Below are positions 21,247 through 27,453 of a stretch of 56,874 nt of DNA, piece after piece. Under the pieces are notes generated by a model. It worked only from the letters and a program-made list of their open reading frames with translations. It ran no database searches and was not told where the DNA came from. How positions within the stretch are numbered: the stretch's first letter is position 1; each line of letters starts with the position of its first letter. The stretch spans positions 1 to 56,874 of IMG/VR virus record IMGVR_UViG_3300020472_000030, one strand, 5' to 3'. This stretch comes from a virus. Made by a program: the position numbers and the translations under genes.

Positions 21247-21282
21247 TAAAAAAACCGCCATTCGATTGCTCAAATGGCGGTT
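21247..21282 (-). terminator. Strong Rho-independent terminator
   Basis: On the minus strand AACCGCCATT/AATGGCGGTT is a 10-bp stem with a 10-base loop, followed by eight T. It ends the short unit that starts at promoter 21511-21540. Confidence 0.93.
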
Positions 21283-21315
21283 CCAGCTTTCTGCTTTTTT
21301 ATGGGTGTGCCTACA

Positions 21316-21498
21316 TTATGTCGCGGCAGAAGGATCAAACAGAAGTCTAAAACCCAAAACCTTCTAGCTGTCCGAGTTAGCCAACTCCCTAATCGCCTTC
21401 AAATCCGTCCGATTAGGTGACGCCGGTGGGTGTAACCACCTGTAGCAGTACGATGCTAGCTAGACGATTTTATTAGCGAGATCCGTCCAAACTCTCAT
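21316..21498 (-). pseudogene. Frame interrupted by two amber codons, or non-coding RNA
   Basis: From ATG 21498 one frame runs 61 codons to TAA 21316, broken only by two TAG codons (at codons 13 and 45). The three pieces read protein-like: MRVWTDLANKIV, SPNRTDLKAIRELANSDS and KVLGFRLLFDPSAAT. TGG-to-TAG changes would explain both. Alternatively the whole promoter-terminator unit is an untranslated RNA: CCTAATC/GATTAGG and GGTGG/CCACC pairs can form hairpins. The ATG lies 12 bases after the -10 box, again with almost no leader. Confidence 0.35.
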
Positions 21499-21510
21499 TT
21501 TGTAGAACAT

Positions 21511-21540
21511 ATTATCTCACAAATTTAGCACTTATGTCAA
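21511..21540 (-). promoter_or_regulatory. Promoter, GATAAT class, 18-bp spacing
   Basis: TTGACA-18-GATAAT on the minus strand with TGTGAGATAATAT context. It reads into a ~250-base unit without an intact gene, closed by the terminator at 21247-21282. Confidence 0.8.
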
Positions 21541-21560
21541 GAATTATTTTCGCTCAGGTA

Positions 21561-21905
21561 CTATATGTTTTTATTCCACTTATCTACTATCCAGTAACTA
21601 ATTCCTTCTTTGCTATTGGGATTAGCTACTTCAACTCGGGAACGAAACCAGCATCCACAACAATCGTGAGTATGACCGCAAGGCTTTGTTTTTTCAAAGG
21701 ACAAAGCTAGATGTGCTACTATAACGTCACGAGTTATGTTCTTTTTATTGTTAGTAACGTGGAGTTTCCACATGCTGTACATTTCTTCGCCCAGCTCATC
21801 CTGCATGTCCATAAAACCTATAGACACCTGAGCATCTATTGATCTAGCTAGGCTTGCTACTGCCCACCCGTACTTTTCTTTAATCTGGTTGAATTCCCAA
21901 AGCAT
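21561..21905 (-). CDS. Hypothetical protein with Cys/His cluster (114 aa)
   Basis: Contains KPCGHTHDCCGCWFRSRVEV near residue 75, a Cys/His-rich patch that could bind zinc or another metal, in an otherwise ordinary helical/beta protein. AAGGAGAG precedes ATG 21905. The gene has a hairpin in its leader. Given phage IscU/IscA, an Fe-S cluster is conceivable but unsupported. No family recognised. Confidence 0.65.
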   Translation of the reverse strand: MLWEFNQIKEKYGWAVASLARSIDAQVSIGFMDMQDELGEEMYSMWKLHVTNNKKNITRDVIVAHLALSFEKTKPCGHTHDCCGCWFRSRVEVANPNSKEGISYWIVDKWNKNI

Positions 21906-21923
21906 ATTTTCTCTCCTTTCCTA

Positions 21924-21956
21924 CCACGAAAGGGGACATGAAGTCCCCTGAGGTGG
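21924..21956 (-). promoter_or_regulatory. Leader hairpin upstream of 21905 start
   Basis: CCAC-3-AGGGGAC-atgaa-GTCCCCT-3-GTGG forms a nested stem with symmetric 3-base internal loops, ending 7 bases before the AAGGAGAG ribosome site. There is no T tract on the minus strand, so it looks like an mRNA processing or translation-control structure. Confidence 0.5.
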
Positions 21957-22001
21957 TGGGGGCTTTTGTCATCGACAGGGCGCCCCACAGACCTTTTGTG
22001 A

Positions 22002-22319
22002 TTAAGAAATAGCTGCTAAAAGCTTTTCCAAGTCACCGAAGCCAGCCTTGTTTAGGCTTGCGAACTCAACATTGAGTTGCGCTTCGATTTGTGCTACCAA
22101 ATCAGCTTTTCTCACCTGAGGTGGACGCTTGGTAGGCTTAGCTTGGGCAACGTATACACCCAGAGCAGAGAGCTTAGCGATAACACTTCGCTCAGTTTTG
22201 TCAAAGTCCAACGCGAGTTGATTAACAGTAACGCGAGTTGGGTTAGCTTCATAAGCTGAAACCATGCTGTCGATAACTTCCTGAGGGTAGTTATTGCTTT
22301 TGTTTGCTGTCATAGTCAT
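22002..22319 (-). CDS. Small HTH-family protein (105 aa)
   Basis: Paralogue with NNYPQEVIDSMVSAYEANPTRVTVNQLALDF, DKTERSVIAKLSALGVYV and the C-terminal KADLVAQIEAQLNVEFASLNKAGFGDLEKLLAAI module. Start at ATG 22319, which has GGGAGA upstream. A second possible start at ATG 22370 lies 6 bases after the -10 box and would add 17 residues (MKLRATLNKFFGIGRPN) from a leaderless message. Probably DNA binding; targets unknown. Confidence 0.78.
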   Translation of the reverse strand: MTMTANKSNNYPQEVIDSMVSAYEANPTRVTVNQLALDFDKTERSVIAKLSALGVYVAQAKPTKRPPQVRKADLVAQIEAQLNVEFASLNKAGFGDLEKLLAAIS

Positions 22320-22376
22320 ATTAGGTCTCCCGATCCCAAAAAATTTATTTAATGTTGCTCTCAATTTCATAATACT

Positions 22377-22405
22377 ATTATCTCATCAAAAAGCGGTCAT
22401 GTCAA
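22377..22405 (-). promoter_or_regulatory. Promoter, GATAAT class
   Basis: TTGACA-17-GATAAT on the minus strand, inside the 3' end of the SprT-like gene, driving the HTH gene at 22002. The -10 ends 6 bases before an in-frame ATG. Confidence 0.82.
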
Positions 22406-22814
22406 GATATTTTTTCCATTTCCTCCACATTTTTTTCTCCGCTTTTCGTGCTTCCACTTCCCAAGGAGCGCTCCAATAGTCTCCTTGAAACGACTTGCCC
22501 TTGAACATAGCAGGTCTACCTAAATCCAGTCCATCAAACTCATACTGCTTAACGTGAGTCATTTCGTGGAATACGGTCATAAGCGTCAGCCTATCACTAT
22601 AGCGATCAGATATACGAATTACATACTCATCGTCTAGTTGAAACGCATCACCAAATGCACTTTTAAATCGAGTGAGTACAATGGTAAGCCTATCACTAGC
22701 GATTGTTAAATCCCATAATCCGTACTGATCTACTGCCCAACAGGCTGCTCGATTCACGAGATCGCGCCTATGTGACGGCCAATAGCCTTTTTTAAATTTG
22801 GTTTTTATTCGCAT
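22386..22814 (-). CDS. SprT-like zinc metalloprotease
   Basis: 142 residues with the zinc-protease motif HEMTH at 83-87 (VFHEMTHVKQYEF), a downstream WEVEARKAEKKMW that may supply the third ligand Glu, and a basic C-terminus. SprT-like proteases act on DNA-protein crosslinks or unknown targets; small phage versions are frequent and uncharacterised. AAGGAAA precedes ATG 22814. It is downstream of promoter 22839-22867. Confidence 0.78.
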   Translation of the reverse strand: MRIKTKFKKGYWPSHRRDLVNRAACWAVDQYGLWDLTIASDRLTIVLTRFKSAFGDAFQLDDEYVIRISDRYSDRLTLMTVFHEMTHVKQYEFDGLDLGRPAMFKGKSFQGDYWSAPWEVEARKAEKKMWRKWKKYLDMTAF

Positions 22815-22838
22815 GTTATTTCCTTAATTTCTGGATAT

Positions 22839-22867
22839 ATTATATAAGCAACAGCATCTGTTGTCAA
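22839..22867 (-). promoter_or_regulatory. Sigma-70 promoter
   Basis: TTGACA-17-TATAAT on the minus strand, directly upstream of the SprT-like gene, at the edge of the GC-rich control region. Confidence 0.9.
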
Positions 22868-23038
22868 ATAAATTTGCGCCTAATCGTGAAAAAAACGCAA
22901 GGGAATTCCGGGGGGCCGCGCGCGGGGTCGTGAAGTCAAGTAATTTTCGCACATTTGCTGCAATTTTCATCAATTTTCGGCGGGGATGAGCAGACTTCCC
23001 GAATTATAAAGAATTTTGTGCGACCCCGCAAAAATTTC

Positions 23039-23067
23039 TTGACATGCGTCGCTTTTGCACGTATACT
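23039..23067 (+). promoter_or_regulatory. Plus-strand promoter in repeated unit, copy 1
   Basis: TTGACA-17-TATACT, followed by GGCGCGGGG. Points toward the 3' end of PPK2, so it would make a short non-coding or antisense transcript. Confidence 0.7.
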
Positions 23068-23152
23068 GGCGCGGGGACGCTTCGGTTTTGCACTCTGGCG
23101 CAGGAAGACCTGGGAAAGTTAAAAAAATTTGGTCCACACCCGCAAAAAAGAC

Positions 23153-23181
23153 TTGACATTCTTCGCTTTTGCACTTATTAT
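23153..23181 (+). promoter_or_regulatory. Plus-strand promoter in repeated unit, copy 2
   Basis: TTGACA-17-TATTAT, followed by GGCGCGAG. Spacer CGCTTTTGCAC is shared with copy 1, 114 bases away. No gene follows on this strand before 25.9 kb. Confidence 0.7.
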
Positions 23182-23314
23182 GGCGCGAGCAACACCATTT
23201 AAATACTACTTCACTTTCGCACTGGCGCCCGCGCGCCAAAAATCTGGATTTTTCAAGATTTTTCGAGGGGCTGGAGGCCGCATTTTTAAAGGGCTGTAGA
23301 GCAGGGTCGCGGCA

Positions 23315-23330
23315 TGTTTCACGTGGAACA
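23315..23330. promoter_or_regulatory. parS: Perfect chromosomal-type parS site (ParB-binding)
   Basis: TGTTTCACGTGGAACA; on the other strand TGTTCCACGTGAAACA, an exact match to the bacterial chromosomal parS consensus TGTTNCACGTGAAACA. It covers the last codons and stop of the PPK2 gene. No ParB or ParA homologue is present in the window, so a host ParB is the likely binder. With 15 fixed bases, a chance match on both strands of this window is expected about 1 in 10,000 times at even base composition. Confidence 0.85.
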
Positions 23331-23927
23331 AACCGCGCAGAGTAGCTGTAATAATCGCGTGATTCCTTTTTGCTTATCATTGTAGTTGACAGTATGCCAA
23401 TCCTCGCCTACCACGCGCTCTTTTAATAGTGTCATGCGGTCATAGTGAGAAAGCGCATTTTCGTCATTTTGCGAAAATTTCCAGTAAGTAAGCGGTGAAA
23501 TTTTTCGCGCTTGTATTCGCTTTTTTTGTTCCGCTTCAGAAATCGAGAGCCAGAATTTAATGAAAGTGACATCGTGTTGAACCTCATTTTCCCAGTATTC
23601 GTATCTGTCTAAAAAAGCGTTGTATTGGTTTTGAGAGCACCAGCCATTCATATGTTGAACCATCGCGCGGCTATACCATGATCGGTCATAAAAAACGATT
23701 TGACCTTGCGCGGGCATTTTTCCGTTCCACCATTGCCACCAATTAGCCATTGCGGTAACGGATGGCTTTGTTGATGGCACGATGCTATACCATGCCGGAT
23801 TTAAGTATTCGGTAACTGCCCGAATTGTTGAAGATTTTCCGGCGGTATCGCGTCCCTCTAAAACGACAGCGATTTTATTTTTGTTCGCTTCCGCGATTTG
23901 GTTTAATTGTGCTTGTAATTTTTTCAT
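23319..23927 (-). CDS. ppk2: Polyphosphate kinase 2 (PPK2 family)
   Basis: 202 residues. P-loop GRDTAGKS at 25-32 (family GxDxAGKG), Walker B YDRSWYSR at 80-87 (family DRSWY.R), lid region KFWLSISEAEQKKRIQAR and SPLTYWKFSQND, closely following PPK2 order. PPK2 transfers phosphate between polyphosphate and nucleoside mono- or diphosphates, usually generating ATP or GTP. Start at ATG 23927 overlaps the upstream stop (ATGA). The gene ends within the parS site. The Gly-to-Ser change in the last P-loop residue is a variation to note. Codon use is GCG/CGC-richer than in the replication genes, suggesting transfer. Confidence 0.88.
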   Translation of the reverse strand: MKKLQAQLNQIAEANKNKIAVVLEGRDTAGKSSTIRAVTEYLNPAWYSIVPSTKPSVTAMANWWQWWNGKMPAQGQIVFYDRSWYSRAMVQHMNGWCSQNQYNAFLDRYEYWENEVQHDVTFIKFWLSISEAEQKKRIQARKISPLTYWKFSQNDENALSHYDRMTLLKERVVGEDWHTVNYNDKQKGITRLLQLLCAVCST

Positions 23928-24481
23928 AGTGCATAACCTCGTTCCTCTGGATTTTCTAGTGGTAGTGGACAACCGTGTATTCCGGTTTTTCGTTTCCAGT
24001 TTACAATTTCTAAGCCAAGCGCACGATTTGCTTTTCTGTGAGCATTTGCAAATTTTACCTTTGCCAATTTTACCGGCATATTGAAAAATTCGCTGTGACC
24101 TCCAACCGGATTTTTTGTCGTTTTCAAATCGCGGAATAATCCAGCAAGCCGATATTTTTTATTCGCTTTGTGGAAATATTGTTCGCTAGAAAGTGTCTCG
24201 TCAAATGTGCCAGTAGTCAGCGCAAGCAATTCAGCGCGAAGCGAACCTTCCGGCAAATTGTGACATTCTTCTATATTGCGTAATGTCTCAATTAAGCGAG
24301 ATTCAACGCCAGAAAAACCGCCAGCGCGACAGTATTTAGCAAAGCCGTTTTTTATAACGGTCATATTCCGAAACGCTGGAACGTGTTTGCCAAGTCCGTG
24401 TAATTTCCATAGATAGTTAAAACCGAAATCGTCAAATGGCGATCCATCTATTGAGTTTGGTGAGTGTGTAGATTTAAGCAT
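23924..24481 (-). CDS. Unknown protein between HAD phosphatase and PPK2 (185 aa)
   Basis: Not recognised. Contains a mostly helical middle (GFSGVESRLIETLRNIEECHNLPEGSLRAELLALTTG, split here by family-neutral text) and a basic C-terminal part with KLAKVKFANAHRKANRALG. It overlaps the HAD gene by 8 bases and PPK2 by 4 bases, so the three are one tight operon and probably act in one pathway. An N-terminal nucleotide- or nucleic-acid-related role is only a guess. Confidence 0.65.
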   Translation of the reverse strand: MLKSTHSPNSIDGSPFDDFGFNYLWKLHGLGKHVPAFRNMTVIKNGFAKYCRAGGFSGVESRLIETLRNIEECHNLPEGSLRAELLALTTGTFDETLSSEQYFHKANKKYRLAGLFRDLKTTKNPVGGHSEFFNMPVKLAKVKFANAHRKANRALGLEIVNWKRKTGIHGCPLPLENPEERGYAL

Positions 24482-24950
24482 TTTTTTGTGCCTCGTTATA
24501 ATTAGTAGGATTATAGCATCGAATACCGAAACCAGTCAAGCATTGTCGAACGCTATTATTATCATCAAACATATAAGCATTTGAGCGAATCCATGCGAGC
24601 GATTTTCTCATATCAACGCGCAATTTTAAAATCATGCGTTTTTTAAGAATGTCATCCGGTGTAGTGTCACCAAATGCGCGGCTATAAATATAGTCATATT
24701 CTAGCGCGTTATCTTGCAAAAATTTTAAATCTGCTTTTCCGATAACTCTAGCGGTCATGATTGCGATTTGATCCCGTTCGCGGTTAATCGTTTTCCATGA
24801 ATCCGCCAAAGGTAGGAGCGAATCAAGCGCGATTTTTTCGGGCGTGTTATTCTTAATCCAATCCGCGAGATTAAGAGAGCCATCGGGCAGAGTATTCTGG
24901 CGATGGCTTGAGTCGATGGCAGTACCATCTAAGTCAAAAATAAAGAGCAT
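24474..24950 (-). CDS. HAD-family phosphatase (polynucleotide 3'-phosphatase-like)
   Basis: 158-residue HAD hydrolase. Motif I FDLDGTAID (nucleophile D6, acid/base D8), motif II Thr in IAIMTARVIG, motif III Lys in ILKLRVDMRKS, motif IV MFDDNNSV. The compact fold and TAR motif resemble phosphatase domains of phage polynucleotide kinases and 5'-nucleotidases. Substrate not determinable. First of the three-gene unit HAD-unknown-PPK2. Confidence 0.82.
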   Translation of the reverse strand: MLFIFDLDGTAIDSSHRQNTLPDGSLNLADWIKNNTPEKIALDSLLPLADSWKTINRERDQIAIMTARVIGKADLKFLQDNALEYDYIYSRAFGDTTPDDILKKRMILKLRVDMRKSLAWIRSNAYMFDDNNSVRQCLTGFGIRCYNPTNYNEAQKNA

Positions 24951-25137
24951 ATAAGTATCCTATAATTCCAATCGTATTAAGTATCATTAAGTTATATAGC
25001 TTACAGGAGTGCGCTTGCAAAGTCAACAAAGCCAATCCAGATATAGCTAACAATTTTCCGATAGTTGAGTCAATTAGGAAGGGAGCGACTGCCATGCAGA
25101 CAGTCCCAACCCAAGCCGAGAAAGTAATGAGCATCAA
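24934..25137 (-). CDS. Small membrane protein, half-SWEET-like (67 aa)
   Basis: Three hydrophobic stretches (FSAWVGTVCMAVAPFLI, IGKLLAISGLALLTLQ, YNLMILNTIGIIGYLYALYF) with the short loops of a SemiSWEET-type bundle, similar in design to the C-terminal part of 17005-17445. It overlaps the HAD gene by 17 bases and the HTH gene by 4. Transport of a sugar or a membrane signalling role is unproven. Confidence 0.6.
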   Translation of the reverse strand: MMLITFSAWVGTVCMAVAPFLIDSTIGKLLAISGLALLTLQAHSCKLYNLMILNTIGIIGYLYALYF

Positions 25138-25424
25138 GCGATGCTCATTAGTAAGGCAGACAAGGAGCGAGTAGTCGCACCTTCCAAACCATCGAGATTT
25201 TCGCCCTGTAGAGCGTTCTCGATAGCTTCCACCAATTCTTTTTTGGTGGATTTTGCAGAAGCATTTTTTGCTTCTGGCTTCTGGTACAAGCCGAGAAGCA
25301 CAGCTTTTGAGATGACGGAACGAACCGACAAACCAAATTCTGAAGCGAGAGAATCCGCGACAGTGCGAGTGATGGGAGCCGAATCCATCATTTGAGCGAC
25401 CATTTTTTCAGTATAGTTAGACAT
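25134..25424 (-). CDS. Small HTH-family protein (96 aa)
   Basis: Paralogue with SNYTEKMVAQMMDSAPITRTVADSLASEF, GLSVRSVISKAVLLGLYQ and the C-terminal KKELVEAIENALQGENLDGLEGATTRSLSALL module. AGGAG lies 8 bases before ATG 25424. The start of the HTH is shorter than in the other copies. It heads the unit with HAD and PPK2 and may regulate it. Confidence 0.78.
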   Translation of the reverse strand: MSNYTEKMVAQMMDSAPITRTVADSLASEFGLSVRSVISKAVLLGLYQKPEAKNASAKSTKKELVEAIENALQGENLDGLEGATTRSLSALLMSIA

Positions 25425-25437
25425 AAGAGTCTCCTAG

Positions 25438-25551
25438 TTAGTTTAAGATTAGCCAAACAATGCCACCGATGACGATGATGTCAGCGGTCACAGAGTAGAG
25501 CATGTAAGCCCGAATGAGCCAAGTAGTTAATGTTTTATTTTTCATTTTCAT
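25438..25551 (-). CDS. 37-residue membrane microprotein
   Basis: ATG at 25551 lies 7 bases after a TAAAAT -10 box, so it is leaderless. KMKNKTLTTWLIRAYMLYS is followed by a membrane helix ADIIVIGGIVWLILN. The WxIRAYxxYSxTADxxxxGGIxW pattern is one I associate with marine phage microproteins. The function is unknown. Confidence 0.65.
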   Translation of the reverse strand: MKMKNKTLTTWLIRAYMLYSVTADIIVIGGIVWLILN

Positions 25552-25558
25552 AGTGCCT

Positions 25559-25587
25559 ATTTTACAGGGTTCTTTCCCAAATGTCAA
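25559..25587 (-). promoter_or_regulatory. Promoter for the 37-residue gene and HTH-HAD-PPK2 unit
   Basis: TTGACA-17-TAAAAT on the minus strand. It lies within the 30-residue frame at 25562-25654. Confidence 0.78.
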
Positions 25588-25654
25588 CCCTAAAAGCGAC
25601 ATTTTTTTGCCCATTTGCGACATTGGTATTATTACCAAAATCATGCGTTACCAT
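25562..25654 (-). CDS. 30-residue microprotein candidate
   Basis: ATG 25654 with AAGGAAA at good spacing downstream of promoter 25689-25717. The product (VTHDFGNNTNVANGQKNVAF, then RVDIWERTL) is polar, with no membrane segment. The correct promoter, leader and ribosome site argue for translation; the tiny size and lack of a known family keep confidence low. Confidence 0.45.
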   Translation of the reverse strand: MVTHDFGNNTNVANGQKNVAFRVDIWERTL

Positions 25655-25688
25655 ATTATTTCCTTATTTATTTATTTAATATGCGCGT

Positions 25689-25717
25689 ATTGTAGCACAC
25701 CCAGCCGAGAAAGTCAA
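25689..25717 (-). promoter_or_regulatory. Promoter
   Basis: TTGACT-17-TACAAT on the minus strand, upstream of the 30-residue frame. Tandem to the promoter at 25559-25587. Confidence 0.72.
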
Positions 25718-25887
25718 CCCCCAATCATGGAGATATCATGGAAATGTTTGGTAATATTCACAAAATAAAAAAGTCTTTATATATCAATAGGTTAGGGGCG
25801 GTTCCTAGACTTGACATGAGGTCGCGCGGCGGGGCACCCCCTCACGTACAACTTTGGGTTTTTTGAAAACACCTTTAAAAATTGTTC

Positions 25888-25916
25888 TTGACATTTAATG
25901 TCATTTTTAGTATAAT
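25888..25916 (+). promoter_or_regulatory. Sigma-70 promoter opening the plus-strand late region
   Basis: TTGACA-17-TATAAT, context GTTCTTGACAT...TTAGTATAAT. The -10 ends 7 bases before ATG 25924. Confidence 0.92.
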
Positions 25917-25923
25917 TTTTTAC

Positions 25924-27450
25924 ATGGCAACTTATCGAGCGACTTTTACTCTCCCACAATATCAAGGCGGAACTCCTGGGCACTATCCTATAGTAGATGG
26001 AGGTACTTATGACCTCTATGCAGGGAATACTCAAGTTAATAGTGAGGTGTATGCTCCTGGACTAACGATGTATTTCAAAGATAGTGATAGTGTTGGGGTA
26101 ATCGTAAATCATGGAGGAGCAGGTTCTAATACTTCTATAATGTATAATGACACCGGTTTCCAAGACGAGCCCGATCCTACTAGCCCGTCAGGTCTAGGAG
26201 CACAAGCTAGCGGCACTACATGGAGCAGAACTTGGGACGATGAAGATGACTATACCATGAATTGGTGGTGGTGGGGAAATAATGATTCAACCACCGCCTA
26301 CTATACTGGTAGAGCCCAATTTCAAAGAATAGAATGTACTGCCGGCGGCTTAGGAAGTAGTAATGTCGCTCAAGGTTCTACCCTTACAATTACTCCCACT
26401 ATAAAGACTGCATTAAGTGGAAGTTCAATGCTTACTGCTAGTGGTTCTAATGGTCACAAATGTTTTTTAAAGATATGGACTACAACAAGTAATGGCTCGG
26501 TTATAAATTTACCTATTCATACAACAGGTACCAACGGCTTTACTTGGTCTAATAGTGGTAGTTCTACTGGTTTTATCAGAAGCACTAATACATCGGACAC
26601 AGTTACCGTAGGGTCAGGAGTAGCCACAGGAAAGTATAGAGTTACAGTCTGTCACTATAACCCTTTTAGTACTTCAACTTCGGGAGATAAATATACCAAT
26701 CCTTATTATGGTTTAGACCAAAATATGGGTAGTTTTGTTTTTGATGTAGTTGAGCCTAGTGATAGTACTCCTAATGACATTGATTTGCGATATTCTGCTT
26801 CCACCAATAATGTTACAGGGGCTGGGGGCGGAAATACTTTTCAAACAGAAAATGCTCCTTTAACGGGGTTTAACCAAACTGTTACTCCCACCATTACAGG
26901 AGGAGAATACCAAGTTAATAGTGATGGAAATTGGTGGAGTACACAAGGTAATAGAGATACGGTAGTAACAGGCGACTATATTAGAGTTAGGGGAGTTGCA
27001 AGTACTACATATGGAGGTGTAACAAGTGTTGTCCTAACTATTGGTTCTATGACCGAAACATGGACAATAACTACAGAAAGCGATCCAGGTGGTGGGGGCA
27101 CAGGCACAGGGGGCGCAGGTTCAACCAATTACGGGTTAATAGTTTATAATAGCGATGGGGACGAAGTAATTTTTGGGCCTAACCAAAGAGCCATGCATGT
27201 ACTGGGTCATAGTTCTAGTAGTATTAGTATTGGACCTTCTACCACATACGGTAGTTCAACACTTACTCCTGTAGAAGGAATGACAACTAATAATCAAGAC
27301 ACAATAGGAGTCCTTGTAGGAGGTACTCCAATAGTATCTTCATTCGGTCAATTATTAACAATTACCTATTATAATGGGTATTTTACTATTAGAAATAATT
27401 CAACTACTCTTACTTTAGCCGATATAAGATGGTATGCAATAAGGTATTAA
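25924..27450 (+). CDS. Tail-fibre-like structural protein (508 aa)
   Basis: Gly/Ser/Thr/Asn-rich beta protein. Recognisable part, about residues 325-405: a fibre-type beta domain (TITGGEYQVNSDGNWWSTQ, DYIRVRGVASTTYGG, MTETWTITTES). A Gly-rich linker (DPGGGGTGTGGAG) then leads to a C-terminal ~110-residue tip beginning NYGLIVYNSDGDEVIFG, related to the next gene's start. Start at ATG 25924 is leaderless; a longer frame from 25882 begins upstream of the transcription start. Likely receptor-binding or fibre component, followed by a fibre chaperone. Confidence 0.75.
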   Translation: MATYRATFTLPQYQGGTPGHYPIVDGGTYDLYAGNTQVNSEVYAPGLTMYFKDSDSVGVIVNHGGAGSNTSIMYNDTGFQDEPDPTSPSGLGAQASGTTWSRTWDDEDDYTMNWWWWGNNDSTTAYYTGRAQFQRIECTAGGLGSSNVAQGSTLTITPTIKTALSGSSMLTASGSNGHKCFLKIWTTTSNGSVINLPIHTTGTNGFTWSNSGSSTGFIRSTNTSDTVTVGSGVATGKYRVTVCHYNPFSTSTSGDKYTNPYYGLDQNMGSFVFDVVEPSDSTPNDIDLRYSASTNNVTGAGGGNTFQTENAPLTGFNQTVTPTITGGEYQVNSDGNWWSTQGNRDTVVTGDYIRVRGVASTTYGGVTSVVLTIGSMTETWTITTESDPGGGGTGTGGAGSTNYGLIVYNSDGDEVIFGPNQRAMHVLGHSSSSISIGPSTTYGSSTLTPVEGMTTNNQDTIGVLVGGTPIVSSFGQLLTITYYNGYFTIRNNSTTLTLADIRWYAIRY

Positions 27451-27453
27451 AAT

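Larger units (their letters stand above)
22868..23314. repeat. GC-rich gene-free control region with a repeated promoter motif
   Basis: About 450 bases without a credible gene between the SprT-like and PPK2 genes. A motif TTCGCTTTTGCACT(n)TGGCGC occurs four times: around 23046-23074 and 23161-23190 as part of full promoters, and shortened at about 23079-23103 and 23209-23232, where the -10 sequence is missing. Each full copy is preceded by CGCAAAAA. The stretch also holds a run CCGGGGGGCCGCGCGCGG (about 22909-22926) and an AAAAATCT/AGATTTTT inverted repeat near 23238-23264. It may be an origin or operator region. Confidence 0.6.

Noticed and set aside
21300-21440. Possible tRNA (TTCAAATCC and GTTTGATCC-like T-loops)
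   Set aside because: No acceptor stem or anticodon arm can be drawn around either T-loop-like sequence on either strand.
22970-23380. 136-residue minus-strand open frame through the control region
   Set aside because: It is Cys/Ser-rich, has internal repeats that only mirror the DNA repeats, no ribosome-binding site, and overlaps PPK2 and parS.
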